Below are positions 23,047-31,799 of a stretch of DNA of 64,000 nucleotides, piece after piece. Positions within the stretch are counted from its first letter, which is position 1; each line of letters begins with the position of its first letter. The translations under genes and the position numbers were made by a program. Origin of the DNA: UBA6144 sp964399165 (GTDB lineage: Bacteria; Bdellovibrionota; Bacteriovoracia; Bacteriovoracales; Bacteriovoracaceae). The stretch spans positions 1 to 64,000 of the forward strand of contig CAYNPO010000002.1 of assembly GCA_964399165.1 (NCBI GenBank), given 5' to 3'. Below the pieces are notes generated by a model, which was not told the origin of the DNA, made no database searches, and saw nothing but the letters and a program-made list of their open reading frames with translations.

Positions 23047-25344
23047 TCAGAGGCTGACGGTGTAGGAGGCCAGGGTGTTGATCAGCGTGTCCCGATCCAC
23101 CGGCTTGGTGAGGTGCTCGTCGACCCCGCTGCTGAGACAACGCTTGCGCTCCTCCTTCATGCCATGGGCGGTGAGGGCGATGATGGGCCCGCTGTAGCCT
23201 CGGCGGCGCAGCTCCTGGGTGGCCTCGTGCCCGTCCATCTCCGGCATCTGCAGGTCCATCAACACCACGTTAAAGTCGCCCTTCAGGGCCTTCTCGATGC
23301 CCTCCCGTCCGTTGGAGGCGGTCTCCACCTTGGCACCAGTCATGGTGAGAATGCGCTTCACCAGCATGAGGTTGTCGGGACTGTCGTCCACCACCAGAAT
23401 TTTGTGGTGGGACAAATCCTTCCCGCGCTCTCGAGGCGGCTTGACCAAATGGACCTCCGCGGTGGCGCTGGAGAACAGCACCCCCCGCGGCTGGCCGTGC
23501 CTCACGGTGACCAGGAAAGTGCTGCCCTTTCCAGGCGTGCTCTCCACCAGGGTAACGTCCCCACCCATTGCGTGGGCCAGCTTCTTGGAGAGCACCAGCC
23601 CCAGGCCCGTGCCGCCATAGCGGCGGGTCGTGGTGACGTCTGCCTGGGTGAAGGGCGAAAAGAGGCGCTGGGCGTGCTCCGGAGTGATGCCCGTGCCGGT
23701 GTCGGTGACGTAGAAGCCCAAAAGGTCCGTGTCTTTGGCGCAGATTTTCACCAGAACGTCCACGGAGCCCTTCTCTGTGAACTTGATGGCGTTGCCCACG
23801 ATGTTGAAGAGCACTTGCCGCAGACGAGTGGGGTCGGTCTTGATGGTGGGAGGGAGGACGCCCTCGGTGGCCACCGTGAACATGATGCCCTTACCGGCGG
23901 CGTCGAGGTTCAAGAGTGCGGAGATCTCCGTCACCAACTCGTTCAAGGACACGTCCGCTTGCTCGATCTCGAGCTTGCCAGCCTCCACTTTGGAGAGGTC
24001 AAGAATGTCGTTGATGATGGTGGAGAGGAGTTTTCCGTTCCTCTTGATGATTTCGATGGTGTTAAGCCGTTCGGATGCGGACATCTCACCGTCGGTGATC
24101 AGCTCTGAGAAGCCTAGAACGGCGCCTAAGGGAGTGCGGATCTCGTGGCTCATGTTGGCCAAGAAGGCGCTCTTGGTCTCATTGGCAACCTCGGCAGCCT
24201 CCTTGGCGGCCTTAAGCTCTTCCTCGATCTGCTTGTACTTGGTCACGTCCGCGGCGACGATGATGAATCCCTGGACCACGCCCCGCGAATCCCGCTCGGG
24301 AACGAAGGTGATGTTCAGGATGGCGTTGCGTCCCCTGCTATAGGAATTCCGCTCGTAGCTGGTCGTCTCACCGGCCAGTGCCCTGTCGATGAAGGACTTG
24401 TTTGCCGGGTAGCGGTCCTCACCCAGCACGTCGCGAAAGGTGAGCTTCTTGATGTCATTGGGATTGCGGTCGAACCAATCGCAAAAGGAGTTGTTGGCGA
24501 AGAGGATGCGCTCCTGTCGGTCCACCTGGGCCACCAGCACGGGAATAGCGTTGGTGATGGTGCGCAACTGGACCTCGCTGGCCTCCACTTCCACGCTGCG
24601 GCGCTGCCGCAGGGCCAGGATCCGCTGGCCGATAGACCCCATGAGGGCGATGCCGAGAATCAGCAGCGTCGTGGTAATCACGGCGACGCTCAGGCCCGAT
24701 GTCACGAGCAGGTTGTCGGCCACGATGGTCTGGGTATGGTCGTGCACGAAGGTTGCAGCCACCATGCCGGTGTAGTGCATGCCGGAAATGGCCGCTCCCA
24801 TGAGCACGCTGGCCAAGAACATGAGCCATTGGCGGTCGGGCCGCGTCCGAAGACGGATACAGATGGTGAGGGCACCGAAAGAAGCCACCAGGGCGATGAT
24901 CACGGAGAGGAGCACCAGATAGACGTCCCAAACAATCCGGGCCTCCATCCTCATGGAGTACATGCCGATGTAGTGCATGCCCGCTATGGCACCGGCCATG
25001 GCGATCCCGCCTGCCACCAGGGATGCAGAGGTGACGGAGGGGCGGCTCACGATGAAAAGGGCCAAGGCGCTGGCACCCACGGCCACCATCACCGACAGCA
25101 TCATCAACGGCACGTCGTAGGCCATCTCCATGCCGGGCATCTCGAAGGCGAGCATGCCCACGAAGTGCATGCTCCAGATGCCCACGCCCATGGCGATGGC
25201 CCCGCCGGCGAGCCAGGCGGCTTGGGCGCGGCCTTTGGTCTGGCTGACGGTGTGGGCCAGGTTGAGCGCGACGTAGGAGGCAAAAATGGCGACGAGGATG
25301 GAAAGGACAACCAAAGACGGGATGTAGCGCGTTTCCATCAGCAT
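23047..25344 (-). CDS. MHYT-PAS hybrid sensor histidine kinase
   Basis: A 765-residue hybrid kinase. The N-terminal MHYT sensor has seven membrane helices with three motif copies (SMHFVGM, GMHYIGM, GMHYTGM) that are thought to bind copper and sense O2, CO or NO. A PAS domain follows (about 270-385), then the phospho-acceptor helix (MSHEIRTPLGAV, His near 415), an ATPase domain with GNAIKFTEKG, DTGTGI and GGTGLGLVLSKK, and a C-terminal receiver (ILVVDDSPDN, LMDLQMPEMDG with its Asp, LTKP). The ATG at 25344 is preferred over an upstream TTG because AAGGA lies 5 bases before it. No separate response regulator is adjacent. Confidence 0.95.
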   Translation of the reverse strand: MLMETRYIPSLVVLSILVAIFASYVALNLAHTVSQTKGRAQAAWLAGGAIAMGVGIWSMHFVGMLAFEMPGMEMAYDVPLMMLSVMVAVGASALALFIVSRPSVTSASLVAGGIAMAGAIAGMHYIGMYSMRMEARIVWDVYLVLLSVIIALVASFGALTICIRLRTRPDRQWLMFLASVLMGAAISGMHYTGMVAATFVHDHTQTIVADNLLVTSGLSVAVITTTLLILGIALMGSIGQRILALRQRRSVEVEASEVQLRTITNAIPVLVAQVDRQERILFANNSFCDWFDRNPNDIKKLTFRDVLGEDRYPANKSFIDRALAGETTSYERNSYSRGRNAILNITFVPERDSRGVVQGFIIVAADVTKYKQIEEELKAAKEAAEVANETKSAFLANMSHEIRTPLGAVLGFSELITDGEMSASERLNTIEIIKRNGKLLSTIINDILDLSKVEAGKLEIEQADVSLNELVTEISALLNLDAAGKGIMFTVATEGVLPPTIKTDPTRLRQVLFNIVGNAIKFTEKGSVDVLVKICAKDTDLLGFYVTDTGTGITPEHAQRLFSPFTQADVTTTRRYGGTGLGLVLSKKLAHAMGGDVTLVESTPGKGSTFLVTVRHGQPRGVLFSSATAEVHLVKPPRERGKDLSHHKILVVDDSPDNLMLVKRILTMTGAKVETASNGREGIEKALKGDFNVVLMDLQMPEMDGHEATQELRRRGYSGPIIALTAHGMKEERKRCLSSGVDEHLTKPVDRDTLINTLASYTVSL

Positions 25345-25531
25345 AAAAATCCTTAACAAATCTCTTTATTTAGCCCTGAATGGGTTCCTGCGCCAAGGTA
25401 AGATTGGCTTAAGCTTCCCGGGCGGTTCAACATCTGTCTAACTTCGGCCAAGAGGCCCCCAGCGGAGGTGATCGCCAGGCCCTGGGAGGTGCCGTGTTCC
25501 AAACCCGCTGGCTTGAGGGTATGGTCCGCTC

Positions 25532-26092
25532 ATGAAAACAACCCTTCTCTTCGCCTTCCTTCTCTCCCTCCCCGCCGCCGCCCAACGCCGGCTGGAGATC
25601 ATCACCGTGGGCCACCCCACCCTGCGGGAAACCGCCCGGGAACTCTCCATGGCGGAGATCCAGAGTCCTGAGATTCAAACTCTCATCGACGACATGATCC
25701 ACACCATGAAGCGCGCCGGCGGCGTGGGCCTTGCTGCCCCCCAGGTGGACCGCTCCCTGCGCATTTTCGTCATGAAAAGCGGGCTGCGCGTGCCGCTGAC
25801 GGTAGTGATCAACCCGCGCATCCAGTACCTCACCGAGCACGGCCAGAAAAGCTCCACTGAGGGCTGCCTCTCCATCCCCGGCAAGACCGCGCGGGTAAAG
25901 CGCTGGGAGCGCCTCCACATGACCTATCTCAACCGCAAGGGCGAGCACGTCACCGAGGAAGTGCGCGGCTTCAAGGCGGTCATCTCCCAGCACGAGTACG
26001 ACCATCTGAACGGCGTGCTCATCACCGACATCATGGAACAACTCAAGAGCGAGTGGGACATGGTTAAGTGGGCCCAGGCGCCATTGATGTAG
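25532..26092 (+). CDS. def: Peptide deformylase with an export signal
   Basis: A 186-residue peptide deformylase with all three catalytic motifs: GVGLAAPQ, EGCLSIPG (metal Cys) and QHEYDHLNG (HExxH-type metal site). Unusually, the domain is preceded by a typical Sec signal peptide (MKTTLLFAFLLSLPAAA), so the enzyme should be exported. Cytoplasmic deformylase removes formyl groups from nascent proteins; a periplasmic or secreted copy must serve another role. A housekeeping copy presumably lies elsewhere. A -10-like TATGGT ends 6 bases before the ATG, with only a distant GAGGG, so the mRNA may be leaderless. It abuts the convergent GDPD gene. Confidence 0.93.
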   Translation: MKTTLLFAFLLSLPAAAQRRLEIITVGHPTLRETARELSMAEIQSPEIQTLIDDMIHTMKRAGGVGLAAPQVDRSLRIFVMKSGLRVPLTVVINPRIQYLTEHGQKSSTEGCLSIPGKTARVKRWERLHMTYLNRKGEHVTEEVRGFKAVISQHEYDHLNGVLITDIMEQLKSEWDMVKWAQAPLM

Positions 26093-26851
26093 TCATCGGA
26101 GGGCGTTGAGCAGGTCGAGCCGGTCTGTCTCGATGCCGTCGGCTCCCAGGGCGCTCCACTCACGCATGTGCTCGGTCTCCTCCACACCCCAGATAATGAC
26201 TTTCTTGCCCACGGCGTGCGCTCTGCGGATGAACCCCTGTCCCGTCACCAGGCGGTGGGCCTGCACGAACTCGGCGGGGACCTTCAGGGCATCATGGAAA
26301 CGTAGGGAGGTATCCACGGTGATACCCCAGAAGCTCGCCACGAAGACGTAGATCTGTGGCACCCGCGGCGCCAGGGCCCGCAAGCGGGCCAGCATGGGCA
26401 CGGAGAAGGATTTGTAGACGACCCGGTCCTCCAGCCCATGGTGGACGACCGCCGCCACCAAGGCCCGTTCAGCTTCCACGGGATTACTGCCCTCCTTCAG
26501 CTCCAAGATAAACTTGGCTTGGGGATGGGTGACGGCGAGTCCAAGTACCTCATCCAAGCTGGGTACGGGTTCGCCTGCCGCGGACATGCGCCGGATTTCA
26601 TCCCAACGCAGCTCCTCCACCTTGCCGGTACCGTCGGTGGTGCGGTCCACGGTGGCATCATGCATGACGAGGAGGACGCCGTCGGCGCTCCTTTGCACGT
26701 CGATCTCCAGGTAATCGCACCCTAGCTCCAGTGCCTTCTGGAAAGACACCAGCGTGTTCTCCGGCGTGAAGGCCGGCGCGCCCCGGTGGGCGATCCTCAA
26801 CGGCGCGGCTACGACGCCGGAAAGCATGAAGCCCAAAAGCATCCCCATCAT
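26093..26851 (-). CDS. glpQ: Exported glycerophosphodiester phosphodiesterase
   Basis: A 252-residue GDPD enzyme that splits glycerophosphodiesters (deacylated phospholipids) into glycerol-3-phosphate and an alcohol. Signature residues: IAHRGAPAFTPENT, CDYLEIDVQRSADG (metal Glu/Asp) and VMHDATVDRTTDG (catalytic His). A signal peptide (GMLLGFMLSGVVAA) places it in the periplasm or outside the cell, where it could feed on released lipid headgroups. The domain has the compact UgpQ-like size. Its start overlaps the stop of the upstream GNAT gene by 4 bases, so they are cotranscribed. The glpQ name is by role only. Confidence 0.92.
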   Translation of the reverse strand: MMGMLLGFMLSGVVAAPLRIAHRGAPAFTPENTLVSFQKALELGCDYLEIDVQRSADGVLLVMHDATVDRTTDGTGKVEELRWDEIRRMSAAGEPVPSLDEVLGLAVTHPQAKFILELKEGSNPVEAERALVAAVVHHGLEDRVVYKSFSVPMLARLRALAPRVPQIYVFVASFWGITVDTSLRFHDALKVPAEFVQAHRLVTGQGFIRRAHAVGKKVIIWGVEETEHMREWSALGADGIETDRLDLLNALR

Positions 26852-27693
26852 AGTCGCGCCTCTTTCCTCAAAAGACCCATGACGATTTTGTCCGAGCGCT
26901 CACCCCCGCGGAAGAAGGCCTCTCGCATGCGCCCCTCGTGCACGAACCCTGCCCGTTCATAGGCGCGTAGGGCCCCTGGGTTGGAGCTGGAGGCGGTCAG
27001 GAAAATCCGGTGGAGGCCTAGTTCGCGGAACGCGTGGGCCACGATTTCCCTGGTCACCGCCGTGGCAATGCCCTTGCCCCAGTGAGACTTGTCCCCGATG
27101 AAAATGAAGTATTCGCCGTTGCCGTCCACCTCGTTGAGCCCCGCCACGCCGGCATAGCCGATGAGGGCGCCAGTGGAAGGATCGGTGATGCCGTACTGGA
27201 AAACCCTGGCGTCCATGAGCGTGTCGCGGAACCAGTCGCGCCCTTGCTCGTGGGTCTTCAGGCGGTGGAACTTCGTCATGGAGTAACGGATGACTTCGGG
27301 GTCTGTGATCCAACGCTGGAAGAAATCCCAGTCGGAAGGCTTGAGTAAGCGCAGCTGAAAAAGGCGATGGGCCTTCTCGGCACGGAAGAGGTGGCGGTCC
27401 ACCACTTCACTGAGTTCGGGGGACGGTTCAGCCTTGCGGAGGGGGAAGTGTTTCCCCAGCAACTCCAATTCTGCTTCCTCGCCCGTGAGGACAAGCCTCG
27501 CTTCGCGGAAGGCTCGCATGCCATCACCCATCTCAACGAAATCCAGGTTCAAGGGCGAGCGAGATCCTGCCGGCACCACCATCCACTGGAAGCGCTGGGC
27601 AGGCGGGGCCTCGGGAGGAAGATCTACCCGCTTCGTTTCAAGCAAATGGAGGGAGGGGGAAGCGAAGGAGTAAAGGACTTCGTGGCGTGGCAT
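26848..27693 (-). CDS. GNAT acetyltransferase with extra N-terminal domain
   Basis: A 281-residue protein. The C-terminal half (about 105-281) is a RimJ/RimL-type acetyltransferase: FFQRWITDPEVIRYSMTKFH, IGYAGVAGLNEVDGNGEYFIFIGDKSHWGKGIATAVTREI carrying the acetyl-CoA loop, and SNPGALRAYERAGFVHEGRMREAF. The N-terminal hundred residues form a separate small domain with no recognised family. The ATG at 27693 has GGAGAGG 4 bases before it, but that site lies in a hairpin stem. An upstream in-frame ATG at 27714 is a less likely alternative. Substrate unknown. Confidence 0.85.
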   Translation of the reverse strand: MPRHEVLYSFASPSLHLLETKRVDLPPEAPPAQRFQWMVVPAGSRSPLNLDFVEMGDGMRAFREARLVLTGEEAELELLGKHFPLRKAEPSPELSEVVDRHLFRAEKAHRLFQLRLLKPSDWDFFQRWITDPEVIRYSMTKFHRLKTHEQGRDWFRDTLMDARVFQYGITDPSTGALIGYAGVAGLNEVDGNGEYFIFIGDKSHWGKGIATAVTREIVAHAFRELGLHRIFLTASSSNPGALRAYERAGFVHEGRMREAFFRGGERSDKIVMGLLRKEARL

Positions 27694-27697
27694 GGAA

Positions 27698-27727
27698 CCT
27701 CTCCGGAGAAGCATATCCCCGGAGAGG
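27698..27727 (-). promoter_or_regulatory. Hairpin hiding the GNAT ribosome-binding site
   Basis: CCTCTCCGG and CCGGAGAGG form a perfect 9-base-pair stem around a 12-base loop, between the DUF1579 stop codon and the GNAT start. The second arm, as read on the minus strand, contains the ribosome-binding sequence GGAGAGG. No T run follows, so translational attenuation fits better than termination. Confidence 0.5.
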
Positions 27728-27736
27728 CCGGTTGTC

Positions 27737-28315
27737 TCATTTACGGGTGTAAACCATCTCCATGGATTTGTACTCTTTCCGGCTTTCGGGATGTTTCGTG
27801 TACATGCTGAAGACCATGCTCTTGGGGCCTGTGATCTTCCACTCGGAGCGATATTCAGCCTGATTGTCACGCTCCATGGGGCAGGTGAAGGAGCCTTTGT
27901 CGTGGTACGTCTTGGTGCTCTCGTCGTAGCTTCCCGTACCATGGACCATGCCAGTTCCCATGTTGTCCATCCAGGTGGAGAAGTATTCCTTCTTAAGATT
28001 GTCGTAGCCTGTCACGCCTTGGCCTTCATAGTTCTGGCCCATGGCCTTGCCTTTGACGGTCTGTAGGAGGTAGCGCCCCCCGAGGATCATCTTCATTTCA
28101 GCGGTGCCACTGGTCTCCTCGGGCTTAGCGTCCGGCGACATCCACCACTTAGAAGTGTACTTCCATTTGCCAGCATGCTCGGCCAAACGCTTGTGGGCCT
28201 CGGAGGGGGTGGAGTACTCCTCCATCTTGGCCTTCATTTCTTTGGACATCTCATGATGGTCGGCGAAAGCAGAGCTGGCGGAAAACAGGGCAATGGACAG
28301 GCAAAGGAATTTCAC
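27737..28315 (-). CDS. DUF1579 exported protein
   Basis: A 192-residue protein whose body matches DUF1579: HAGKWKYTSKWWMSPDAKPEETSGTAEMKMILGGRYL, then GYDNLKKEYFSTWMDNMGTGM. This family makes a lipocalin-like beta barrel of unknown function. A signal peptide (KFLCLSIALFSASSAFA) directs export. The start is a GTG at 28315, chosen because GGAGG lies 5 bases before it and the signal peptide starts there; the longer upstream frame lacks support. The GNAT and GDPD genes follow and may share its transcript. Confidence 0.85.
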   Translation of the reverse strand: MKFLCLSIALFSASSAFADHHEMSKEMKAKMEEYSTPSEAHKRLAEHAGKWKYTSKWWMSPDAKPEETSGTAEMKMILGGRYLLQTVKGKAMGQNYEGQGVTGYDNLKKEYFSTWMDNMGTGMVHGTGSYDESTKTYHDKGSFTCPMERDNQAEYRSEWKITGPKSMVFSMYTKHPESRKEYKSMEMVYTRK

Positions 28316-28397
28316 AGGGACCTCCGTATGGGTTGAAAGGTCCCATTGTAGCGGGGCCGGGAAAAGACCCCTTGTACAAATCCTGTTAACGCGGCGC

Positions 28398-29546
28398 CTA
28401 GGCGAGTTTCCGACGCACAAGCCCCACATAGAAAAGGCCGAAAACCACGCCCGTGCCCAGCATCACTGCCTGCACACCCTGCACATCGATGAGCCAGCCC
28501 AGCCCCGGACCTACTACGGCGAATACCAGGCGAAAGAGGAAACTTTGAACTGAGTTGGCTGTGGCACGGAACTCGTTGGGCAGATGGTGGTTGAACTCCT
28601 CCCGCATCAGCACTTGGATGAGCCCCCGCCCGAGATAAATGCCCATGAACCCCGATATCCCCACCGCCCCCAGCTGAGTGCCCATGAGAAAAAAGCCAAC
28701 CACCGGCAGAGCGCAGGCGATCAGGGTGGTGGCGCGGGGGCCTCGCCAGCCGCGGAAGCGCACGGCCGATTTGCTGGTGAAGGCGGCGACGAGGTTCCCT
28801 GCCGCCCACAATGTCCCAAACCAGCCCACTGGCACGGCCGCGGTCTCCCAGTACTTCTGCAGCATCCAAACGGAGGAGAACGTGGCCAGGGTCCACACCA
28901 AGAGATCCAGCGAACTCCGACGCATGGCCGCAGAGTGATGGAGCATGTGACGGAAGACCAGCCCGAAGTTCTCTCTGTGCGAGCCCTTCATCACTTCCCG
29001 CGGGCCCTCCACCAAAGAAAGAGCGATCAAAAGGGGGAACCATGCAGCCACCGCTTGGGCGTGGAAAGGCAAGGATAGGGCATGGGACGCGAGATACCCC
29101 CCAAGCAGCGCTCCGCCCGCTTCGGAGAAGAGCTGGGCCGATTGCATGTTCCCCAGGGCCCGGGTGCGTTCCTCCCTCGAAGCCTCCGCGGGGAGGCTGT
29201 CATACATCAGGGCAACGTCGGCGCCGGAGATGAGGCTGAAGGACAGGGCGGCGCCTAACTCGAAAAGGATCACGCCCCAGAACGTATCCGCGAAGGCGAG
29301 CCAGGTGAAGGAGAGAGCGTAGCAGGCGGCGCCGGCCACCAAAGTCTTCTTACGTCCGGCGAGGTCACTGAAGTAACCCGTGGGCACCTCGAGCAGCGCC
29401 ACGGCCAGGGCGAACACCGCCTGCACGGTGAACACGTCCCGCATGCTGAAGCCCTTGCCCTGGAAATAAGGAACCCACACCGGGAGGGCGATGAAGAACA
29501 TGGTGAAGAAACTGAAGAAGTAGAGCCGGGGGACGTTGCGCCTCAT
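28398..29546 (-). CDS. MFS transporter
   Basis: A 382-residue major facilitator with about twelve hydrophobic helices. The loop 2-3 signature GYFSDLAGRKKTL (about residue 57) is clear, and an SGADVALMYDS stretch near residue 108 is characteristic of a group of DHA-like exporters. Substrate cannot be predicted; drug-like compounds are common in the family. No regulator lies adjacent. The lipoprotein gene upstream ends 17 bases before, so cotranscription is possible. Confidence 0.9.
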   Translation of the reverse strand: MRRNVPRLYFFSFFTMFFIALPVWVPYFQGKGFSMRDVFTVQAVFALAVALLEVPTGYFSDLAGRKKTLVAGAACYALSFTWLAFADTFWGVILFELGAALSFSLISGADVALMYDSLPAEASREERTRALGNMQSAQLFSEAGGALLGGYLASHALSLPFHAQAVAAWFPLLIALSLVEGPREVMKGSHRENFGLVFRHMLHHSAAMRRSSLDLLVWTLATFSSVWMLQKYWETAAVPVGWFGTLWAAGNLVAAFTSKSAVRFRGWRGPRATTLIACALPVVGFFLMGTQLGAVGISGFMGIYLGRGLIQVLMREEFNHHLPNEFRATANSVQSFLFRLVFAVVGPGLGWLIDVQGVQAVMLGTGVVFGLFYVGLVRRKLA

Positions 29547-29563
29547 CCCTCCAGGCTAGGCCC

Positions 29564-30232
29564 TTACGGCGTCTTGGTCCAGCACTGCCCATCCGCAGCC
29601 GTACAGTGCCCCACCACGTGCTCTCCCTTCCAGCAGATCTGGGTTGAGCCGTGGACGGAGTAGGCGGGGGTCCGGAAGAAGCGCTGGCATTGCCCCTCCC
29701 CTTCCTGGACCTGGACTTTCTCTTTGGCGAATTTCTCGAATTCCTCGCGGGTCAAGCCTACCAAGGCGTAGCGCTGGGCGGTCTCCGCCCGCAGCTGGAG
29801 CATCTCCGTGACCTCGTCCTCGGTGACGTGCTCTTTGGCCTCAAGCTCGTCACGGCGTTGGACCGCCTGGCGGTACTGGGCCTGCAGCTCACCGTAACGG
29901 CTCCCAAGATCGGAGAGTACCGACACGGTGACCGCGCAGTCCTTCAAAGTAGGGTCGTAGTACATGACCTCCACGGTGAAAGGGATGCGGGGGAACAAGG
30001 GATACTCTTTTTTGATGTCCTCTTCCGCTTTAGTCACGGCCAGGCCGCAGGAGACCTCCCGGGTAAACTGGGCGTCCCCGGCAATACGACGGTAGAAGAC
30101 TTTGGGGCCATGGGTACTCTTCAGGCTGCCCTCCCCCGTCCGCACGGCCTCTACCCAAGCGGGAGCGGAAACCACCGGAGGCGCCTGATGGGCGCAGGAA
30201 ATGAGCAGGAAAGAAAGAAGGAGCAAACGCAT
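29564..30232 (-). CDS. Lipoprotein with coiled-coil segment
   Basis: A 222-residue lipoprotein: the signal RLLLLSFLLISCAHQAP gives the acylated Cys at about residue 14. The mature part has a predicted coiled coil (about 125-185, rich in Glu, Gln, Arg, Lys) and cysteines near the C-terminus (GQCQRFF, QICWKG, GHCTAADGQCW) that could pair as disulfides. The ATG at 30232 is chosen because it starts the lipoprotein signal; a further ATG eleven codons upstream is possible. The CAHQAP start resembles the lipoprotein at 3326, but the rest differs. Function unknown. Confidence 0.7.
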   Translation of the reverse strand: MRLLLLSFLLISCAHQAPPVVSAPAWVEAVRTGEGSLKSTHGPKVFYRRIAGDAQFTREVSCGLAVTKAEEDIKKEYPLFPRIPFTVEVMYYDPTLKDCAVTVSVLSDLGSRYGELQAQYRQAVQRRDELEAKEHVTEDEVTEMLQLRAETAQRYALVGLTREEFEKFAKEKVQVQEGEGQCQRFFRTPAYSVHGSTQICWKGEHVVGHCTAADGQCWTKTP

Positions 30233-30337
30233 GGGTTTCTTCTCGGAAAGTGGAAAGGCATACATGAGTCTTTCGCTTTACCTTTGGGCGCAACCACCTA
30301 ACCAATCTGAATCACGTAATTGTGTAGGTAGATTCAC

Positions 30338-30366
30338 TTGATTCGACCCACTCTGCCACGATAACT
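30338..30366 (+). promoter_or_regulatory. Promoter of the 30375 coiled-coil gene
   Basis: -35 TTGATT (30338-30343), a 17-base spacer and -10 ATAACT (30361-30366). The ATG follows after 8 bases with no ribosome-binding site, suggesting a leaderless mRNA. An inverted repeat TGAATC/GATTCA lies just upstream (30308-30336). Confidence 0.45.
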
Positions 30367-30374
30367 AACGCTCC

Positions 30375-30959
30375 ATGAAAAACACCGACCTCTCCCCCTT
30401 TGCCCAACTCGCCCTCAAACTCGACCAGGACTTCGGCGCCCTGGAGCGCCTCAGCGGCCAAATCGAGCGCCTGGACATCGAGACCGACAATGGGCTGGAA
30501 CAGGCCCTGAAGTTGCTGGGCCAATTCGCCAAACACGGGGAGAGCATCTCCGCGGGCATCCAAGACTTCGCTGGAGTCCTCGACCAATCCCGGGCCCGCG
30601 CCGAACAAGCAGCCGCCATCGTGTCTGAACGAGCGGCCCTGGTCCAAAAGCGCCACCAAGAACAAAGCGAGCTGCAGGGCCGCTTCAATCAACTGGCCGC
30701 CAAAGTCCAAGAAGTGAATGCGAGTCTCTCGGCCATGAAAAAGCCCGACGGCGCTTTCACCGAGGCCGAAAAGGCCCAACTGACCGAGCGCCTGCAGGCC
30801 ATGGACGCGCATCTGGGCGTCTTTGTCGAAGAAGCCGGCACCCTGCGCGCCGAAGCCGACCGCGCCAACCTGAAAAAACTCGGCCGCAACGCCGAATCGC
30901 TCCAAGGGACCCTCATCGCCGCCCGCACCCGTCTCAGCAGCGTATTCGCCTCACGCTGA
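30375..30959 (+). CDS. Cytoplasmic coiled-coil protein
   Basis: A 194-residue, almost entirely helical protein without signal peptide or membrane segment. Heptad-like patterns run through most of it (LALKLDQDFGALERLSGQIERL, LQGRFNQLAAKVQEVNASL, LQGTLIAARTRLSSV). No family recognised; a structural or scaffold role is likely. It has its own promoter and a strong terminator, so it is a single-gene unit, unusual among the operons around it. Confidence 0.7.
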   Translation: MKNTDLSPFAQLALKLDQDFGALERLSGQIERLDIETDNGLEQALKLLGQFAKHGESISAGIQDFAGVLDQSRARAEQAAAIVSERAALVQKRHQEQSELQGRFNQLAAKVQEVNASLSAMKKPDGAFTEAEKAQLTERLQAMDAHLGVFVEEAGTLRAEADRANLKKLGRNAESLQGTLIAARTRLSSVFASR

Positions 30960-31012
30960 CACGCGGTTTGACTCGTCAAATACGCGGGGCACCATGAGTT
31001 CGCCCAACGAAT

Positions 31013-31038
31013 AAAAACCACCTCCGGGTGGTTTTTTC
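31013..31038 (+). terminator. Intrinsic terminator
   Basis: A-rich start, AACCACC and GGTGGTT pairing around TCCG, followed by TTTTCGTTT. A classical rho-independent terminator 54 bases after the coiled-coil gene. Confidence 0.85.
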
Positions 31039-31097
31039 GTTTCTGGGAAGCGACACTAAGCCCATAAAACTTCGAAACCATTCCAAAGGGAGTCTCC

Positions 31098-31799
31098 ATG
31101 GATATCGCTTTGTTCACCCAAGAAGGTCTCATCATGGTCCTTCGCTGGATCCACTTCTTCGCCGGCGTGGCCTGGATCGGCCACCTGTACTACTTCAACT
31201 TCGTCCAAGGGGCCTTCCTGGCCGAAGTGGACGCACCCGTGAAAAACCAGGCCCTCGCCAAGCTCGCTCCCCGCGCGCTGTGGTGGTTCCGTTGGGGCGC
31301 CATGGGAACCTTCCTCTCGGGCCTCGGCATGCTCGCCATCGTCGGTAAGGATCTGGGCGGCGACTTCTTCCAGACCTCTTACGGCATCTACATCTACACC
31401 GGCGCCCTGCTGGGGACCCTGATGTTCCTCAACGTGTGGCTGATCATCTGGCCCCGCCAGAAAGTCATCGTCGCCTCCGCCCTCTCCGTCATCGGCGGCG
31501 GCCAGGCCAACCCCGAAGCCGCAAAACTCGGCCCGGGCGCGCTGCTCGCCTCCCGTACCAACGTGCTCTTCTCCATTCCCCTGCTCTTCTTCATGGGCGC
31601 TTCCCGCCACCTGGGCCTCACCATTCCCGAAGGCTTCAGCCCCGGCATGGTCCTTGGCGTGGTCACCGCGCTGATCCTGGCCCTCGAACTCAATGCCATT
31701 AAAGGCAAGCTCGGCCCCATGACCACCGTCGCCGGCGTCATCCACTGCGGCCTGGGTCTCTTGGTCGTTCTCTATGGCTTGATTGAGGTGCTGGTGTGA
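31098..31799 (+). CDS. PuuD-like membrane protein (urate hydroxylase N-domain)
   Basis: A 233-residue inner-membrane protein with six to seven helices, matching the membrane domain of PuuD, the cytochrome-linked urate oxidase of proteobacteria. Conserved features include VLRWIHFFAGVAWIGHLYYFNF and WWFRWGAMGTFLSG near the N-terminus, and LFSIPLLFFMGASRH. Canonical PuuD carries a C-terminal cytochrome c; here that part is a separate gene overlapping its stop. The same domain occurs in bacteria without purine catabolism, so the substrate may not be urate. TM His residues (WIHFF, IGHLYY) could hold haem. No other purine-degradation genes are adjacent. Confidence 0.85.
   Translation: MDIALFTQEGLIMVLRWIHFFAGVAWIGHLYYFNFVQGAFLAEVDAPVKNQALAKLAPRALWWFRWGAMGTFLSGLGMLAIVGKDLGGDFFQTSYGIYIYTGALLGTLMFLNVWLIIWPRQKVIVASALSVIGGGQANPEAAKLGPGALLASRTNVLFSIPLLFFMGASRHLGLTIPEGFSPGMVLGVVTALILALELNAIKGKLGPMTTVAGVIHCGLGLLVVLYGLIEVLV

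Noticed and set aside
26848..27942. Longer N-terminus for the GNAT gene
   Set aside because: The extra 83 codons are antisense-free but overlap the DUF1579 gene in another frame and look random; GGAGAGG marks 27693.
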